Below, piece after piece: positions 51,934 through 60,476 of a stretch of 64,000 nt of DNA. Every line of letters begins with the position of its first letter. Position 1 is the stretch's first letter. The DNA is from Azospirillum sp. TSH58 (GTDB lineage Bacteria > Pseudomonadota > Alphaproteobacteria > Azospirillales > Azospirillaceae), in NCBI RefSeq assembly GCF_003119115.1, contig NZ_CP022366.1, forward strand, positions 157,001 through 221,000, written 5' to 3'. The position numbers and the translations under genes are program-made. The notes below the pieces were generated by a model, which worked only from the letters and a program-made list of their open reading frames with translations, had not been told where the DNA came from and did not search any database.

Positions 51934-53205
51934 ATGTCAGAGACGCACACGTTCGACCTCGTGCTCCGCGGCGGACGGATTCTCGATCCGGCCAACGGGC
52001 TGGATCTGGTCGGCGATCTGGCGGTCGCGAAGGGCCGCATCGCGGCGGTGGCGGAACGTCTGCCCGACGATGCCGCCGACACCATCCTCGATGTCTCCGG
52101 AAAGCTCGTGACGCCGGGCCTGATCGACACCCACGCGCACGTCTTCGAAAAGGTCACCGGCCGCTTCGGGCTGAACCCGGACATGGTGGGCGTGCGCTCC
52201 GGCGTGTCGACGCTGGTCGATCAGGGCGGGCCGAGCCTGATGACCCTGCCGGCCTTCCGCCGCTTCATCGCCGAGCCGGCGCGCTCGCGCACGCTGTGCT
52301 TCCTGTCGGCCTATCTGGTCGGCGGGCTGGAGGGCCACTATTACCCGCAGCTCTACCGCCCGGATTGCGTCGATGTGGACGCCACCATCCGCGTCGGGCG
52401 CGAGAACCGCGACATCGTGAAGGGCATCAAGGCCCATGCCGAAGTCGGCGGCGCCTCGCGCTGGGGTCTCGACGTCATCAAGCAGGCCAAGCGCATCGCC
52501 GACGGCATCGGCGTGCCGCTCTACGTCCATCTCGGCCAGCTCTGGCCGGAGGTGGAGGGCGGCGAGGCCGTCGACCCCGACATGCTGGTGGAGGAGCTGG
52601 TCCCGCTGCTCGATCAGCGCGACATCCTGGCCCACCCCTTCACCCGGCACCCCGGCGGCTTCATCTCGACCCGCACCGGCGAGGTGCACCCGGTCATCTA
52701 CAAGGCGCTGGAGCGCGGCCTGACCGTCGATGTCGGCCACGGCTCGCACTTCAGCTTCGAGATGGCGCGGCGGACGCTGGCGGCGGGCATCCTGCCCTAC
52801 ACGCTGGGCGCCGACCTGCACGGCTACAACGTGAAGGCCCCGGTCACGGGTGCCGGCGGCGACCGCGAGGCCAACCCCTTCTACGGCGTCGCCCCCTTCA
52901 GCCTGACCCACGCGATGACCGAGCTTCTGACGCTCGGCATGGCGCTGGGCGACGTGCTGAAGACGGTGACCAGCAACCCCGCCGCCATGCTGGGCATGGC
53001 CGACGAGATCGGCGCGCTGACTCCGGGCATGGCCGCCGACGTGGCGGTTCTGGAGGTCAAGGCCGGCCGCTGGCAGCTCAGCGACAACAGCGGCGAGCGG
53101 GTGACCGCGCCGGAGATGATCGTCCCGGCCTTCTCGCTGCGCGACGGCGTGGTGCAGGAGGTCGATAGCCCGCTGCTGCCGAAGCCGATTCCGGTCGCGG
53201 CGTAA
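51934..53205 (+). CDS. Amidohydrolase/deacetylase family metallohydrolase
   Basis: A 423-residue TIM-barrel amidohydrolase. Composite beta domain 'DLVLRGGRILDPANGLDLVGDLAVAKGRIAAV', first metal motif GLIDTHAHVFEK (about residue 65), carbamylated-Lys candidate in 'VKGIKAHAEVGG', 'VPLYVHLGQLW', 'DILAHPFT' and the final Asp in 'GADLHGYN', followed by TSNPAAMLGMADEIGALTPG. The family (EF_0837-like, related to dihydroorotase) often sits with KDPG-type aldolases and acts on N-acyl or cyclic amides; activity is unknown. It shares operator-like sites with the kdgK locus. The ATG has AAGGTGGG upstream. Confidence 0.85.
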   Translation: MSETHTFDLVLRGGRILDPANGLDLVGDLAVAKGRIAAVAERLPDDAADTILDVSGKLVTPGLIDTHAHVFEKVTGRFGLNPDMVGVRSGVSTLVDQGGPSLMTLPAFRRFIAEPARSRTLCFLSAYLVGGLEGHYYPQLYRPDCVDVDATIRVGRENRDIVKGIKAHAEVGGASRWGLDVIKQAKRIADGIGVPLYVHLGQLWPEVEGGEAVDPDMLVEELVPLLDQRDILAHPFTRHPGGFISTRTGEVHPVIYKALERGLTVDVGHGSHFSFEMARRTLAAGILPYTLGADLHGYNVKAPVTGAGGDREANPFYGVAPFSLTHAMTELLTLGMALGDVLKTVTSNPAAMLGMADEIGALTPGMAADVAVLEVKAGRWQLSDNSGERVTAPEMIVPAFSLRDGVVQEVDSPLLPKPIPVAA

Positions 53206-53217
53206 GGCGGCGGACTC

Positions 53218-53302
53218 GCCCCCACCCTAACCCTCCCCCGCTGGGCGGGGGAGGGGACGGTCTCCCTCCCCTGCGAAAGCGGGGGAGGGCCGGGGTGGGG
53301 GC
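53218..53302. repeat. GC-rich intergenic inverted repeat, type A copy 3
   Basis: Left arm GCCCCCACCCTAACCCTCCC with CCCGCTGG, right arm GCGGGGGAGGGCCGGGGTGG with GGGC, and an inner GGGGAGGGG/CCCTCCCCT pair. It immediately follows the amidohydrolase stop, where it can serve as a terminator. Confidence 0.85.
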
Positions 53303-53347
53303 ACCGTCGACACCCGAACATCTTCCCCTCCCAAGAGGACTCCGCTC

Positions 53348-53626
53348 ATGTCCGAAGCCGCGCTCGCCTTCTGGATGTTCGAGGTCCCGGCCCGTTGCCG
53401 CGACGCCGAGGGGCGGCGGCTGGGCAAGGCCCGCGCCCTGCTGCTGTCCCACCCGCAGCGCCAGCAGCGCATGATGCTGGAGCTGGCGCACGACGCCCCG
53501 CTCGCCACGGGAAGCCGCGTCGTCACAAGGCGCGCGGCCTTCGTGGTGGAGCGGTGCGAGGGCGAGTCCGGATTCGGCTTCCGGCGCTACGCCGTGCGCT
53601 GCGTCGGGACACGTCCGGCCTTGTGA
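53348..53626 (+). CDS. Hypothetical small protein (92 aa)
   Basis: A 92-residue, Arg-rich soluble protein with two halves: an amphipathic 'RDAEGRRLGKARALLLSHPQRQQRMMLELAHDAP' and a beta-like 'GSRVVTRRAAFVVERCEGESGFGFRRYAVRCVG'. It has no signal peptide. The ATG at 53348 is preceded by GAGGA (CCAAGAGGACTCCGCTC). An overlapping second frame of similar length exists, but this one has the better start. I recognise no family. It lies between a repeat and an AT-rich palindrome. Confidence 0.55.
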   Translation: MSEAALAFWMFEVPARCRDAEGRRLGKARALLLSHPQRQQRMMLELAHDAPLATGSRVVTRRAAFVVERCEGESGFGFRRYAVRCVGTRPAL

Positions 53627-53680
53627 TGAAAACCGTGCGCGGCTGATCCACATCAAGGCGTCGGGGGCTCCGACCGGGAA

Positions 53681-53700
53681 TATTAATCGAACGATTAATA
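53681..53700. promoter_or_regulatory. 20-bp palindrome TATTAATCGAACGATTAATA
   Basis: Perfect 9-bp arms (TATTAATCG and CGATTAATA) around AA, ending 19 bases before the DUF6455 gene start. The position over the promoter or 5' leader suggests a repressor operator (TetR- or ArsR-like), but the binder is unknown. Confidence 0.55.
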
Positions 53701-53719
53701 ACCCGCTTCGGAGATTCCC

Positions 53720-54109
53720 ATGACCACCCCCGCCCCCGCGCCGCAAGAGGGCCTGTGCGCGACGCTCCTGCGCGGCTGGCGCGGCGTCCGCTCCCTGAAC
53801 GCGCTCCAGGCGCTGGCCCCGCAGGACCGCGACCGCGTGCTGGCCGACGCCGGGCTGACCGACCTGACCGCGCCGGCCGTCCTGCGCGCCGGCCATGTCG
53901 GCGCGCTGCTTCCCGCCGCGATGGCGCTGCACGGCGTCGACGGCGCCGCGGTGGAACAGGACCGCCCCGACCTGTTGAACGATCTGCAGCGCGTCTGCGC
54001 GCTCTGCCGCAGCGCCCGCACCTGCCGCCGCCTGCTGGCCGAGGGGTGCGCGCAGCCGGACCACGCCCGGCTCTGCCCCAACGCCGACACGCTCGACGCG
54101 CTCCGCTGA
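53720..54109 (+). CDS. DUF6455 family protein
   Basis: A 129-residue protein. The last third matches DUF6455: 'DRPDLLNDLQRVCALCRSARTCRRLLAEG...CPNADTLDALR', with four Cys (about residues 94, 97, 102 and 110-119) arranged like a metal- or redox-active site. The N-terminal part is helical ('LNALQALAPQDRDRVLADAGLTDLTAPAVLRAGH'). DUF6455 proteins are small, often linked to respiration or denitrification neighbourhoods in alphaproteobacteria, with no defined function known to me. The gene has a GGAG ribosome site and a striking palindrome just upstream, so it is probably tightly regulated. The 264-base gap after it shows only AT-rich sequence before the next operon. Confidence 0.75.
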   Translation: MTTPAPAPQEGLCATLLRGWRGVRSLNALQALAPQDRDRVLADAGLTDLTAPAVLRAGHVGALLPAAMALHGVDGAAVEQDRPDLLNDLQRVCALCRSARTCRRLLAEGCAQPDHARLCPNADTLDALR

Positions 54110-54373
54110 GGAGCGCGCCGACCGCGCGCAAAACACCGCCGCAAAAAATCCCCAACCGTCTTCGTCGGAAAAGCGATTGACAGCGCCGCGACGCGACCGT
54201 TAGCATCCCTGCATAATTAATTGGCCGTATAATAAAACACGGGAACGGTTGCCGCATCCAACGGCGCGCGTTCCCGCAACGGGCCGACGCGCCCACGCCG
54301 AGAGCGGCGGGGCGCCGACAGGGAATCGTCATTCGCCGTCATCGCGACATCACCGTCGAACGCGGAGGGAGAG

Positions 54374-55510
54374 ATGAGAAACGTGGTACTGGGCGGCCTG
54401 CTGTTGACCGGCGTCGCCGCGTCGGTTCCGGCGCAGGCGCAGGACACGGTCAGGATCGGGCTGGTCCAGCCGCTGACCGGATCGGTCGCCTACAACGGCA
54501 AGTCCGTGGTGGAAGGCGCCCGGCTCGCCGTCGAGGAAATGAACGCCGCAGGCGGCGTCCTCGGCAAGAAGATCGAACTGATCGTCGAGGACGGCCAGTG
54601 CACCCCGGCCAACTCGGTCAACGCCGTCGAGAAGCTGGTGCAGAAGGACAAGGTCGTCACGCTGGTCGGCGCCTTCTGCAGTTCCGCCACCGCGGCGATC
54701 ATGCCGGTGGCCCAGAAATACAAGCTGCCGCTGATCACCGGAGTGTCGTCGAAGGCCAGCCTGACGGAACAGGGCAACCCCTATTTCTTCCGCGCCGCCG
54801 AGACGGACGCGCTGATGGCGGAAGCCTTCGCCAAGATCCTCGCCAACGACCTGAAGCTGACCAAGGTCGCCTACATCGGCGTCAACGACGACTGGGGCCG
54901 CGGCGGGGTCGAGGAGTTCTCCCGCGACCTGACGGCGCTGGGCGTCAAGACGGTGCTGACCGAGTATTTCGACCACGGCGCCACCGACTTCTTCACCCTG
55001 CTGACCAAGCTGCGCGCCGCCAAGCCGGACGGCGTGTTCGTCGCCGCCGAGACGCAGGACGGCTCCATCCTGGTCAAGCAGATCCGCGAGATGGGGCTGG
55101 ACACCAAGGTGTTCGGCGTCGGCTCCTGGGCCACCGCGGACTTCATCAACCTGACCGGCGAGGCCGCGGAGGGCATTCACGCCGCTGTCCCCTACGCCTC
55201 CAGCATGGACACCCCGCGCAACCAGACCTTCGTCCAGAAATACCAGGCGAAGTACGGCATCAAGCCGGGCAAGTACGGCGCCGCCGGCTACAACGCCCTG
55301 AACATCGCCGGACAGGCCATCGAGCGGGCCGGCGGCACCGACGCCGAGGCCATCCGGGCGTCGCTCGCCAAGACCAGCTACGAGGCGCCGAACGGCGTCT
55401 ACAAGTTCACCGACAAGGGCCAGGCTTACGGCTTCGACGCGGTGCTGGTGCGGATCGAGAAGGGCGAGCCGAAGGTGATCGCCTCCACCCCGGTGGACGC
55501 GCCGCACTGA
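54374..55510 (+). CDS. HAAT-type binding protein of the nic locus
   Basis: A 378-residue periplasmic protein. Signal peptide MRNVVLGGLLLTGVAASVPA-QAQ. Peripla_BP_6 domain: 'DTVRIGLVQPLTGSVAYNGKSVVEGARLAVEEMNAAGGVLGKKIELIVEDGQC', 'VGAFCSSATAAIMPVAQKYKLPLITGVSSKASLTEQGNPYFFRAAETD' and 'AYIGVNDDWGRGGVEEFSRDLTALG'. A strong GGAGGGAG precedes the ATG. It heads a five-gene importer operon directly upstream of nicC-nicF, so nicotinate or a hydroxynicotinate is the likely ligand; this is an inference, since known nicotinate uptake in Pseudomonas uses MFS permeases. Confidence 0.9.
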   Translation: MRNVVLGGLLLTGVAASVPAQAQDTVRIGLVQPLTGSVAYNGKSVVEGARLAVEEMNAAGGVLGKKIELIVEDGQCTPANSVNAVEKLVQKDKVVTLVGAFCSSATAAIMPVAQKYKLPLITGVSSKASLTEQGNPYFFRAAETDALMAEAFAKILANDLKLTKVAYIGVNDDWGRGGVEEFSRDLTALGVKTVLTEYFDHGATDFFTLLTKLRAAKPDGVFVAAETQDGSILVKQIREMGLDTKVFGVGSWATADFINLTGEAAEGIHAAVPYASSMDTPRNQTFVQKYQAKYGIKPGKYGAAGYNALNIAGQAIERAGGTDAEAIRASLAKTSYEAPNGVYKFTDKGQAYGFDAVLVRIEKGEPKVIASTPVDAPH

Positions 55511-55609
55511 CCGGCGGACGCGCCGCGGTGATGGTCCCAACGGCACCGTCCCCGCGGCGCGCACCGATCCAACGCACGGTTTGTGCGGGCCTGCTTTTGC
55601 GAGAACGTC

Positions 55610-56482
55610 ATGGATCTCTTTCCGCAGTTCCTGGCCAACGGGCTGGTGATGGGCGTGTTCTACGCGCTCTCCGCCCTCGGCCTGACGCTGATCTTCGGCC
55701 TGATGCGCGTGGTCAACTTCGCCCATGGCGAATTCTACATGCTGGGCGGGGTCAGCGGCTGGTTCGTCACCAATTACCTGGGCCTCGACTTCTTCAGCGG
55801 CCTGATCGTGGTCGCCGCCTTCATGGCCGCCGTCGGCTGGCTGGTCGACCGCTTCCTGATCGAGCGGGTGCGCGGCCAGGGTGAGGAGCCGGGCATCCTG
55901 CTGACCATCGGCCTGTCGATCTTCCTGGTCAACGGCACGCTCCTGCTGGTCGGCCCGGCGCCCATGAAGGTGGCCGGCGCGGTGGCCGAAGGGCCGCTGT
56001 TCTTCGGCCCGATCGCGGTGACCAAGCTGCGCCTGCTCGCCGTGGCCGTCGGCATCGCGCTGATCGTCGGCGCCCATCTGCTGATCCGCCGGACCCGGCT
56101 GGGGGCGGCGATGCGCGCCACCTTCCAGGACCCGATGGCCGCCAGCCTCGCCGGCATCCGCACCGGCCACGTCTACGCCGCCACCTTCGCGCTGGGCTGC
56201 ACGCTGGCCGCGCTGTCGGGGATGCTGCTGGCCTCCATCTACTCCGCCCAGGCGTCGGTCGGCGGGCTGATCAGCCTGAAGAGCTTCGTCGTGGTGATCC
56301 TCGGCGGCATGGGCAGCTTCGCCGGGGCCATCGCCGGGGGCCTGCTGCTGGGCGTCGCCGAGGCGATGTGGGGCGGCTACGTCTCCATGGGCATGGTGGA
56401 CGTGATCGGCTTCGTCCTGGTCATCCTGATCCTGCTGTTCCGGCCCCAGGGCCTGTTCTCGATCCGCACGGAAAGGGCCTGA
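55610..56482 (+). CDS. livH: HAAT-type permease LivH (nic locus)
   Basis: A 290-residue membrane protein: 'LVMGVFYALSALGLTLIFGLMRVVNFAHGEFYMLGGV', 'LGAAMRATFQDPMAASLAGIRTGHVYAATFALGCTLAALSGMLLA' and 'LKSFVVVILGGMGSFAGAIAGGLLLGVAEAMW' are LivH signatures. The ATG at 55610 (MDLFPQFLANG) is preferred over an upstream GTG-type extension (MRACFCENV). It ends one base before the next permease gene. Confidence 0.92.
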   Translation: MDLFPQFLANGLVMGVFYALSALGLTLIFGLMRVVNFAHGEFYMLGGVSGWFVTNYLGLDFFSGLIVVAAFMAAVGWLVDRFLIERVRGQGEEPGILLTIGLSIFLVNGTLLLVGPAPMKVAGAVAEGPLFFGPIAVTKLRLLAVAVGIALIVGAHLLIRRTRLGAAMRATFQDPMAASLAGIRTGHVYAATFALGCTLAALSGMLLASIYSAQASVGGLISLKSFVVVILGGMGSFAGAIAGGLLLGVAEAMWGGYVSMGMVDVIGFVLVILILLFRPQGLFSIRTERA

Positions 56483-56483
56483 C

Positions 56484-57455
56484 ATGACCCTGGAACGCAA
56501 CATCCTGCTGGCCTTTCTGGCCGGGGCGGCGCTTCTGCCCTTCGCGGTGACGGACCAGTACATCCTGCACCTCGCCATCATGGCGCTGTTCTACGCGGTG
56601 CTGGCGAGCAGCCTCAATCTGGTGGTCGGCTATGTCGGCGAGTTCTCGCTGGGCCACACCGCCTTCCTCGGCACCGGCGCCTACACGGCGGCGCTGCTGT
56701 CCACCCAGGCCGGGATGCCGATGTGGGTGACGATCCCGCTGGCCGGGCTGGTCTCCGCCGTCTTCGGCTTCGCCATCGGGGCGATCACGCTGCGGCTGCA
56801 AGGCCCCTACTTCGTCATCGTCACCCTGTCCTTCGCCGAGGTGCTGCGCATCGTCGCCAACAACTGGATCGCGGTGACCAACGGCCCGATGGGGCTGGCG
56901 GGCGTCGGCCAGAACCTGTTCGGGGACGTCGCGGTCACCGACAAGGCCGGCTTCTTCCTGATCGTGCTGGCCATCGCCGCGGTGGCGCTCTACCTCTCCT
57001 ACCGCTTCGTCTATTCCAACGCCGGCCGGGCGGCGGTGGCGGTGCGCGAGAACCGCTACGTCGCGCAGTCCATCGGCGTCGATCCCTTCGGCACGGCGAT
57101 GCAGGCCTTCGTGCTGGGCGCCTTCCTGGCCGGTTTGGCCGGTGGCTTCTACGCCCACTACATCTCCTTCGTCGGGCCGGAGGTGTTCCGCTTCGCCTTC
57201 ATGGCGACGATGATCATCATGGTGCTGCTGGGCGGCAAGGGCACGCTGATCGGCCCGCTGGCCGGCGCGGTGATCGTGACGGTGCTGGAGGAATATCTGC
57301 GCGAGGTGCAGGAACTCCGCCTCACCCTGTTCGGGCTGATCGTCATGGCCATCGTCCTGTTCCTGCCCAACGGCCTGATGGGCTTCATCGCCCAGCGCCG
57401 CGAGCAGCAGGCCGCCAAGCCGACCCTCAACGCCGCGAAGGAGCGCACCGTATGA
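56484..57455 (+). CDS. livM: HAAT-type permease LivM (nic locus)
   Basis: A 323-residue membrane protein with LivM signatures: 'LNLVVGYVGEFSLGHTAFLGTGAYTAALLS', 'LRLQGPYFVIVTLSFAEVLRIVANNWIAVTNGPMGL', 'AVRENRYVAQSIGVDPFGTAMQAFVLGAFLAGLAGGFYAHY' and 'FMATMIIMVLLGGKGTLIGPLAGA'. Its stop overlaps the next start (ATGA at 57452-57455). Forms the channel with the preceding LivH. Confidence 0.92.
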   Translation: MTLERNILLAFLAGAALLPFAVTDQYILHLAIMALFYAVLASSLNLVVGYVGEFSLGHTAFLGTGAYTAALLSTQAGMPMWVTIPLAGLVSAVFGFAIGAITLRLQGPYFVIVTLSFAEVLRIVANNWIAVTNGPMGLAGVGQNLFGDVAVTDKAGFFLIVLAIAAVALYLSYRFVYSNAGRAAVAVRENRYVAQSIGVDPFGTAMQAFVLGAFLAGLAGGFYAHYISFVGPEVFRFAFMATMIIMVLLGGKGTLIGPLAGAVIVTVLEEYLREVQELRLTLFGLIVMAIVLFLPNGLMGFIAQRREQQAAKPTLNAAKERTV

Positions 57456-58252
57456 CGGCGACAACCGAGCCGACGGCCGACCGGCAGCCGCTGCTGCGCG
57501 CCGACGACCTGACCATGACCTTCGGCGGCATCACCGCGGTGAAGGACTTCAGCTTCCACATCCAGCCCGGCGAGATCGTCGGCCTGATCGGCCCCAACGG
57601 CGCCGGCAAGACCACCTGCTTCAACATGCTGACCGGCTTCTACGCGCCGAGCAACGGGCGGGTGCGCTTCAAGGGGCAGGACATCACCAACCGCAAGCCC
57701 CACGCCATCGCCCGCCTCGGCCTCGTCCGCAGCTTCCAGAAGACCAACGTCATGAAGCGGCTGACCGTCTTCGAGAATGTGCTGACCGGCCATTACATGG
57801 CGAGCCGGCAATCCCTCCTCGCCACCTTCTTCCCCGGCGAGGCGGTGCGCCGCGCCGAGCGGGAGGCGCGGGAGAGCGCCGCCGCCATCGTCGAGACGAT
57901 GGGTCTGGCCCAGCGCATGAACGCCCCGGCGCATTTGCTGTCCTGCGGCGAGCTGCGCCTGCTGGAGGTCGCGGTGGCGCTGGCCGCCAAGCCCAGCCTG
58001 CTGATGCTGGACGAACCCGCCGCCGGGCTGAACAGCCACGAGGCCGGGACCTTCGGCGCGGTGCTGAAGACGCTGGTCGGGCGCAGCATCGACGCGCTGC
58101 TGATCGTGGAGCACAACATGGATCTGGTCATGTCGGTGTCGGACCGGATCGTCGTCCTCAACTTCGGCCGCAAGCTGGCCGAGGGCCGGCCCGCCGAGAT
58201 CCTGGAGAACCGGCAGGTCGCCGAGGCCTATCTCGGAAAGGCCGCCGCATGA
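57452..58252 (+). CDS. livG: HAAT-type ATPase LivG (nic locus)
   Basis: A 266-residue ATPase: Walker A GPNGAGKTT, 'LGLVRSFQKTNVMKRLTVFENVLTGHYM', signature LSCGELRLLEVAVALAAKPS (LSCGE instead of LSGGQ, as usual in LivG), Walker B LLMLDEPAAGLNSHE. Start at 57452 overlaps the LivM stop; the longer frame to the left is inside livM and discarded. Its own stop overlaps the LivF start by four bases. Confidence 0.92.
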   Translation: MTATTEPTADRQPLLRADDLTMTFGGITAVKDFSFHIQPGEIVGLIGPNGAGKTTCFNMLTGFYAPSNGRVRFKGQDITNRKPHAIARLGLVRSFQKTNVMKRLTVFENVLTGHYMASRQSLLATFFPGEAVRRAEREARESAAAIVETMGLAQRMNAPAHLLSCGELRLLEVAVALAAKPSLLMLDEPAAGLNSHEAGTFGAVLKTLVGRSIDALLIVEHNMDLVMSVSDRIVVLNFGRKLAEGRPAEILENRQVAEAYLGKAAA

Positions 58253-59013
58253 CGCTGCTCTCCGAATCCCCCTCCCCCTCCGCCATCGCGCGGGCCGCCG
58301 ACGCGCCGGTCCTCGCCGTGGAGGGCTTGCACGTCGCCTACGGCTCCACCGCCGCGCTGCACGGCGTGTCGCTGGACGTGCGGGCCGGCGAGACGGTCGC
58401 CCTGATCGGCGCCAACGGCGCCGGCAAGAGCACCATCCTGCGGGCCATCTCCGGTCTGCTGAAGGCGCGCTCCGGCACCATCGTCTGGAACGGCAAGTCC
58501 ATCGCCAACCTGCCCGCCGACCGCATCGTCGCCGCCGGCATCGCCCACTGCCCGGAGGAACGGCACGTCTGGCCGAACATGACGGTGCAGGAGAACATCG
58601 CGCTCGGCGCCTATCTCTGCCGCTCGCGCGAGGAGGTGCAGCGGCGCATCGGCATGGCCTTCCACCGCTTCCCACGCCTGCGCGAGCGGTCGCGCCAGAT
58701 GGCCGGCACGCTCAGCGGCGGCGAACAGCAGATGCTCGCCATCGCCCGCGCGCTGATGTCGGAGCCGCGGCTGCTGATGCTGGACGAGCCCAGCCTCGGC
58801 CTCAGCCCGAAGATGGCCGACGAGGTCTTCGACGTGGTGCGCTCCGTCAACGCCCACGGCGTCACCGTCCTGCTGGTCGAGCAGAACATCCACAACGCGC
58901 TGGGCGTCGCCAGCCGCGCCTATGTGGTCAAGACGGGCCGAATCACCGCCAGCCGCCCCTCCGCGGAGCTGCGCGGCGACCCCGACCTGCTGCGCGCCTA
59001 TCTGGGCGGCTGA
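58249..59013 (+). CDS. livF: HAAT-type ATPase LivF (nic locus)
   Basis: A 254-residue ATPase with a 20-residue hydrophilic N-terminal extension, Walker A GANGAGKST, 'GIAHCPEERHVWPNMTVQENIALGAYL', signature LSGGEQQMLAIARALMSEPR and Walker B LLMLDEPSLGLSPKMA. It completes the importer. The next gene, nicC, starts 87 bases downstream with its own strong ribosome site and repeated upstream motifs, so a separate promoter is possible. Confidence 0.92.
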   Translation: MTLLSESPSPSAIARAADAPVLAVEGLHVAYGSTAALHGVSLDVRAGETVALIGANGAGKSTILRAISGLLKARSGTIVWNGKSIANLPADRIVAAGIAHCPEERHVWPNMTVQENIALGAYLCRSREEVQRRIGMAFHRFPRLRERSRQMAGTLSGGEQQMLAIARALMSEPRLLMLDEPSLGLSPKMADEVFDVVRSVNAHGVTVLLVEQNIHNALGVASRAYVVKTGRITASRPSAELRGDPDLLRAYLGG

Positions 59014-59043
59014 AGGCCACAGCGACGGCGAAAGGCCGCGTTA

Positions 59044-59072
59044 CGAACAATTAAACGAACGACCGAACAATT
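59044..59072. promoter_or_regulatory. Direct repeats CGAACAATT before nicC
   Basis: CGAACAATT occurs at 59044-59052 and 59064-59072, exactly 20 bases apart (two helical turns), with a partial copy ACGAAC at 59055-59060 between them. The element lies 28-56 bases before the nicC start and is a candidate regulator site, for example for the TetR protein encoded at 63825. Confidence 0.5.
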
Positions 59073-59100
59073 CTCGGTCGCCGTCCTTCAGGAGGCAAGA

Positions 59101-60324
59101 GTGCGAACCAACATGCGAATTGGCATCGTCGGCGGCGGCATCGGCGGCGTCGCGCTGGCCGGCAGCCTGCTCCAGCGCGGCTTCGAGGTCCGCCTGTTCG
59201 AGCGGGCGCCGGGCTTCGGCGAGATCGGCGCCGGCATCCAGATGACGCCGAACGCGGTGAAGGTCATCAAGTCGCTGGGGCTTCTGGACAAGATGCTGGC
59301 CGCCGGCTTCCTGCCGCAGTCGCTGGTCGGGCGCAACTGGCGCAGCGGGCGGGAGAGCTTCCGCACGCCGCTGATCGAGACCTGCCCGGTCCTCTACGAC
59401 GCTCCCTTCATCCACATCCACCGGGCCGACCTGCACGCCATCCTGGCCTCGCTGGTTCCGGAGAGCGTCGCCAACTTCGGGGTGAGCTGCACCGGCGTGC
59501 GCCAGGACAAGAGCACGGCGGTCGCCAGCTTCAGCGACGGCAGCGAGTTCGAGGCCGACCTGATCGTCGGCGCGGACGGCGTGCGCTCCGTCGTGCGCTC
59601 CGCCCTGTTCGGGCCGGAGGCGCCGCGCTTCACCGGCCACATGTGCTACCGCGCGGTGGTGCCGACCGGCGGGGTGGTGGATTACGTCAGCCCCGACGCC
59701 TCCTTCTGGTTCGGGCCGCACAGCCACGTCGTGACCTACTACGTGCGCGGCGGCAAGGCCGTGAACATCGTGGCGGTCGCCGAAACCAAGGAGTGGGTGG
59801 AGGAGTCCTGGAACGCCCCCAGCAGCAAGGAGGAGATGCTCGGCGCCTTCCGCGGCTGGCACCGCAACGTGGAGACGCTCTTCAGCAAGGTGGACCAGGT
59901 CTACAAATGGGGCCTGTTCGACCGCGACCCGATGACGAGCTGGTCGAAGGGCCGCATCACGCTGATGGGCGACGCAGCACACCCCATGCTGCCCTTCCTC
60001 TCGCAGGGAGCCGCGATGGCGATCGAGGACGCCTATGTGCTGGCCGAATCCCTGAAGGGGCACGGCAGCGACGTGGCGTCTGCGCTGCGCGACTACGAGG
60101 CGGAGCGGCTTCCCCGCACCAGCCGCGTCCAGCTGGAGGCGCGGGAGCGCGGGCGGACCTACCACCTGCCCTCCCCGCTGGCCCAGGCGAAGCGCGACTT
60201 CATGTACTGGCTGCGCGGACTCTTCAACCCGCAGGCCACCGGCATCCAGGCCAACTGGGTCTACCAGTACGACGCCCGCGCCTTCCGCCCGAACCTCTCC
60301 GACAAGCCGCGCCTCGTCGCGTGA
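59101..60324 (+). CDS. nicC: 6-hydroxynicotinate 3-monooxygenase
   Basis: A 407-residue class A flavin monooxygenase. FAD motifs are GIVGGGIGGVALAGSLLQRG (residues 8-27), 'VGADGVRSVVRSALFG' (DG motif) and 'LMGDAAHPMLPFLSQGAAMAIEDA' (GD motif). The GTG at 59101 has a perfect AGGAGG five bases upstream; the ATG four codons later is 17 bases away. NicC decarboxylates and hydroxylates 6-hydroxynicotinate to 2,5-dihydroxypyridine using NADH and oxygen. The family alone would allow salicylate- or 3-hydroxybenzoate-type hydroxylases; the four following genes fix the role. Confidence 0.9.
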   Translation: MRTNMRIGIVGGGIGGVALAGSLLQRGFEVRLFERAPGFGEIGAGIQMTPNAVKVIKSLGLLDKMLAAGFLPQSLVGRNWRSGRESFRTPLIETCPVLYDAPFIHIHRADLHAILASLVPESVANFGVSCTGVRQDKSTAVASFSDGSEFEADLIVGADGVRSVVRSALFGPEAPRFTGHMCYRAVVPTGGVVDYVSPDASFWFGPHSHVVTYYVRGGKAVNIVAVAETKEWVEESWNAPSSKEEMLGAFRGWHRNVETLFSKVDQVYKWGLFDRDPMTSWSKGRITLMGDAAHPMLPFLSQGAAMAIEDAYVLAESLKGHGSDVASALRDYEAERLPRTSRVQLEARERGRTYHLPSPLAQAKRDFMYWLRGLFNPQATGIQANWVYQYDARAFRPNLSDKPRLVA

Positions 60325-60325
60325 T

Positions 60326-60426
60326 GCCCCCACCCTAACCCTCCCCCGCTGCGCAGGGGAGGGGACTGCCGCCGCTTCGCCTGATTCTCCCTCCCCCGCG
60401 CAGCGGGGGAGGGCCGGGGTGGGGGC
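60326..60426. repeat. GC-rich intergenic inverted repeat, type A copy 4
   Basis: Left arm GCCCCCACCCTAACCCTCCC with CCGCTG, right arm CAGCGGGGGAGGGCCGGGGT with GGGGGC, and the internal CTGCCGCCGCTTCGC block also found in the copy at 31360. It sits inside the nic gene order between nicC and nicE and could attenuate transcription. Confidence 0.87.
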
Positions 60427-60476
60427 AAGGGCAGCAACGAGAGCCAGCCGCCAGAAGACATCTCCAAGGACCGACC

